NCBI GenBank assembly: GCA_945861295.1
Contig: CAMAUF010000082.1
Location: 1 to 7,889 of the forward strand
DNA: 7,889 bases
Direction: 5' to 3'
Source of the DNA: a bacterium
GTDB lineage: Bacteria > Chloroflexota > Dehalococcoidia > Tepidiformales > Tepidiformaceae
Shown here: in pieces, positions 6,971-7,889 of the stretch
Numbering within the stretch: position 1 is the stretch's first letter
Layout: each line of letters starts with the position of its first letter
The notes under the pieces: model-generated
Told to the model about the DNA's origin: nothing
The model's input: only the letters and a program-made list of their open reading frames with translations
Databases searched by the model: none
Translations under genes and position numbers: made by a program

Positions 6971-7889
6971 ATGATCACCGAAAACGCGTGGATCCTCGCG
7001 GCCATCCCGGCTGGGATGTTTCTCGTGCTCGCCCTTTTCGGCCGCTACTTGCCGCGCCAGGGCGACTACCTCGGCGTGCTCGCGACCGGGACCTCGTTCG
7101 TCCTGATGCTGATCATCGCCGCGAACTACCTCATGCATCGCGAAGGCGTCGGCTCCTGGACCAACGAAATCGCCTGGTCCAACGTCGGCGATTTCAAGCT
7201 CAACATGGGCCTCTACATCGACCCCATCACGATCACGATGTTCGGCGTCGTCCTCACCGTGGCGCTGATGGTAAACATTTTCTCTATCGGCTATATGAAG
7301 GGCGAACCGCGCTACTTCTGGTTCTTCGCCGTCCTCCAACTCTTCGCGGCCTCGATGTTGATGCTCGTGATGGCCGACAACCTGCTTCTGCTGCTCATTT
7401 CCTGGGAATTAGTCGGTGTCTGTTCATTCCTCTTAGTCGGCTTCTATTGGGAGAAACGCAGCGCCGTGGAAGCGGCGAAGAAAGCGTTCGTCACAACCCG
7501 CATCGGCGACGTCGGGCTGTTTATCGGCGTAATCCTGCTCTGGCGGGCGACCGGCACGTTTAACATCCAAGAGATCATCCACCTCGCTGAAGAAGGCGAG
7601 GTCGGCCGCAACACGCTCTTCGTTGCGATGGCCTTCCTCTTCCTGGGCTGCATGGGCAAGAGCGCGCAAGTGCCCTTCCACGTCTGGCTCCCGGATGCGA
7701 TGGAGGGCCCGACGCCCGTCTCGGCGCTGATCCACGCGGCGACGATGGTCGTCGCCGGCGTCTACCTCACCGCGCGGCTCCTGCCCGTTTTCGACGCGAC
7801 CGACGGCATGCTGCTGGTTATCACCCTCGTGGGGCTGACGACGGCGCTGCTGACCGGCTTCATCGCGCTGGCACAAACGGACATCAAGA
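6971..7889 (+). CDS. nuoL: NADH-quinone oxidoreductase subunit L (3' end outside window)
   Basis: The first 306 codons of NuoL (ND5 homologue, usually about 600-700 residues) are present and the frame is open at the window edge. NuoL is the distal antiporter-like proton-pumping subunit. Key residues are in place: Glu146 in SWELVGVCSFLLVGFYW, Lys230 in MGKSAQVPFHVWLPDAM, and His255 in EGPTPVSALIHAATMVVAGVYL, matching the Glu/Lys/His proton-path residues near 144, 229 and 254 in E. coli. KAFVTTRIGD (171-180) is the usual KAF..NRIGD motif with Thr for Asn. The ATG at 6971 has GAGG (6961-6964) 6 bases upstream and lies 16 bases after nuoK. nuoM and nuoN would be expected beyond the right edge. 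Confidence 0.96.
   Translation, partial: MITENAWILAAIPAGMFLVLALFGRYLPRQGDYLGVLATGTSFVLMLIIAANYLMHREGVGSWTNEIAWSNVGDFKLNMGLYIDPITITMFGVVLTVALMVNIFSIGYMKGEPRYFWFFAVLQLFAASMLMLVMADNLLLLLISWELVGVCSFLLVGFYWEKRSAVEAAKKAFVTTRIGDVGLFIGVILLWRATGTFNIQEIIHLAEEGEVGRNTLFVAMAFLFLGCMGKSAQVPFHVWLPDAMEGPTPVSALIHAATMVVAGVYLTARLLPVFDATDGMLLVITLVGLTTALLTGFIALAQTDIK

Overview
The window is a GC-rich bacterial chromosome segment. It carries the start and most of an operon for respiratory complex I (type I NADH/quinone oxidoreductase), plus one divergent gene for an RNA-binding protein. The genome has a planctomycete-like or similar flavour: an RRM-type glycine-rich RNA-binding protein and a complex I operon without the NADH-module genes. 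Nothing in the sequence fixes the phylum, and I hold that guess loosely.

Layout. Positions 1-463 (minus strand) hold the 5' part of an RRM protein whose tail contains three perfect copies of a 17-residue Gly/Pro/Phe-rich repeat; it runs off the left edge. Positions 464-745 are a divergent intergenic region with a weak nuo promoter candidate and two good leader hairpins, one on each side. From 746 to the right edge, all on the plus strand, come nuoA, nuoB, nuoC, nuoD, nuoH, an unusually long nuoI, nuoJ, nuoK and the 5' part of nuoL. The first five junctions among A, B, C, D, H and I overlap by 1-4 bases and the later gaps are 3, 4 and 16 bases, so this is one tightly coupled transcription and translation unit.

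How the genes work together. NuoB, C, D and I form the connecting (Q) module: electrons pass through the two 4Fe-4S clusters of NuoI to cluster N2 in NuoB, then to quinone at the NuoB/NuoD/NuoH interface. NuoA, H, J, K and L are membrane subunits that couple this to proton translocation. The peripheral NADH-oxidising module (nuoE, F, G), which commonly lies between nuoD and nuoH, is absent here: nuoD overlaps nuoH directly. The electron donor is therefore either encoded elsewhere or is not NADH.

The most unusual feature is NuoI. A normal two-cluster ferredoxin domain (about 145 residues) is followed in the same frame by about 390 extra residues. These are built from at least four copies of a basic two-helix module (consensus around K-V-R-A-R-R-x-R-A-E-R ... 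K-G-E-x-x-P) separated by Gly/Ala-rich linkers, with periods of 87, 92 and 91 residues. I recognise no known domain in it. Secondary oddities are a short-form NuoD lacking a conserved helix and a conserved His, a Glu-to-Val change in the usually invariant NuoH quinone-chamber loop, and an altered N2-neighbouring segment in NuoB. Together they suggest a divergent complex I lineage with a novel peripheral-arm appendage.
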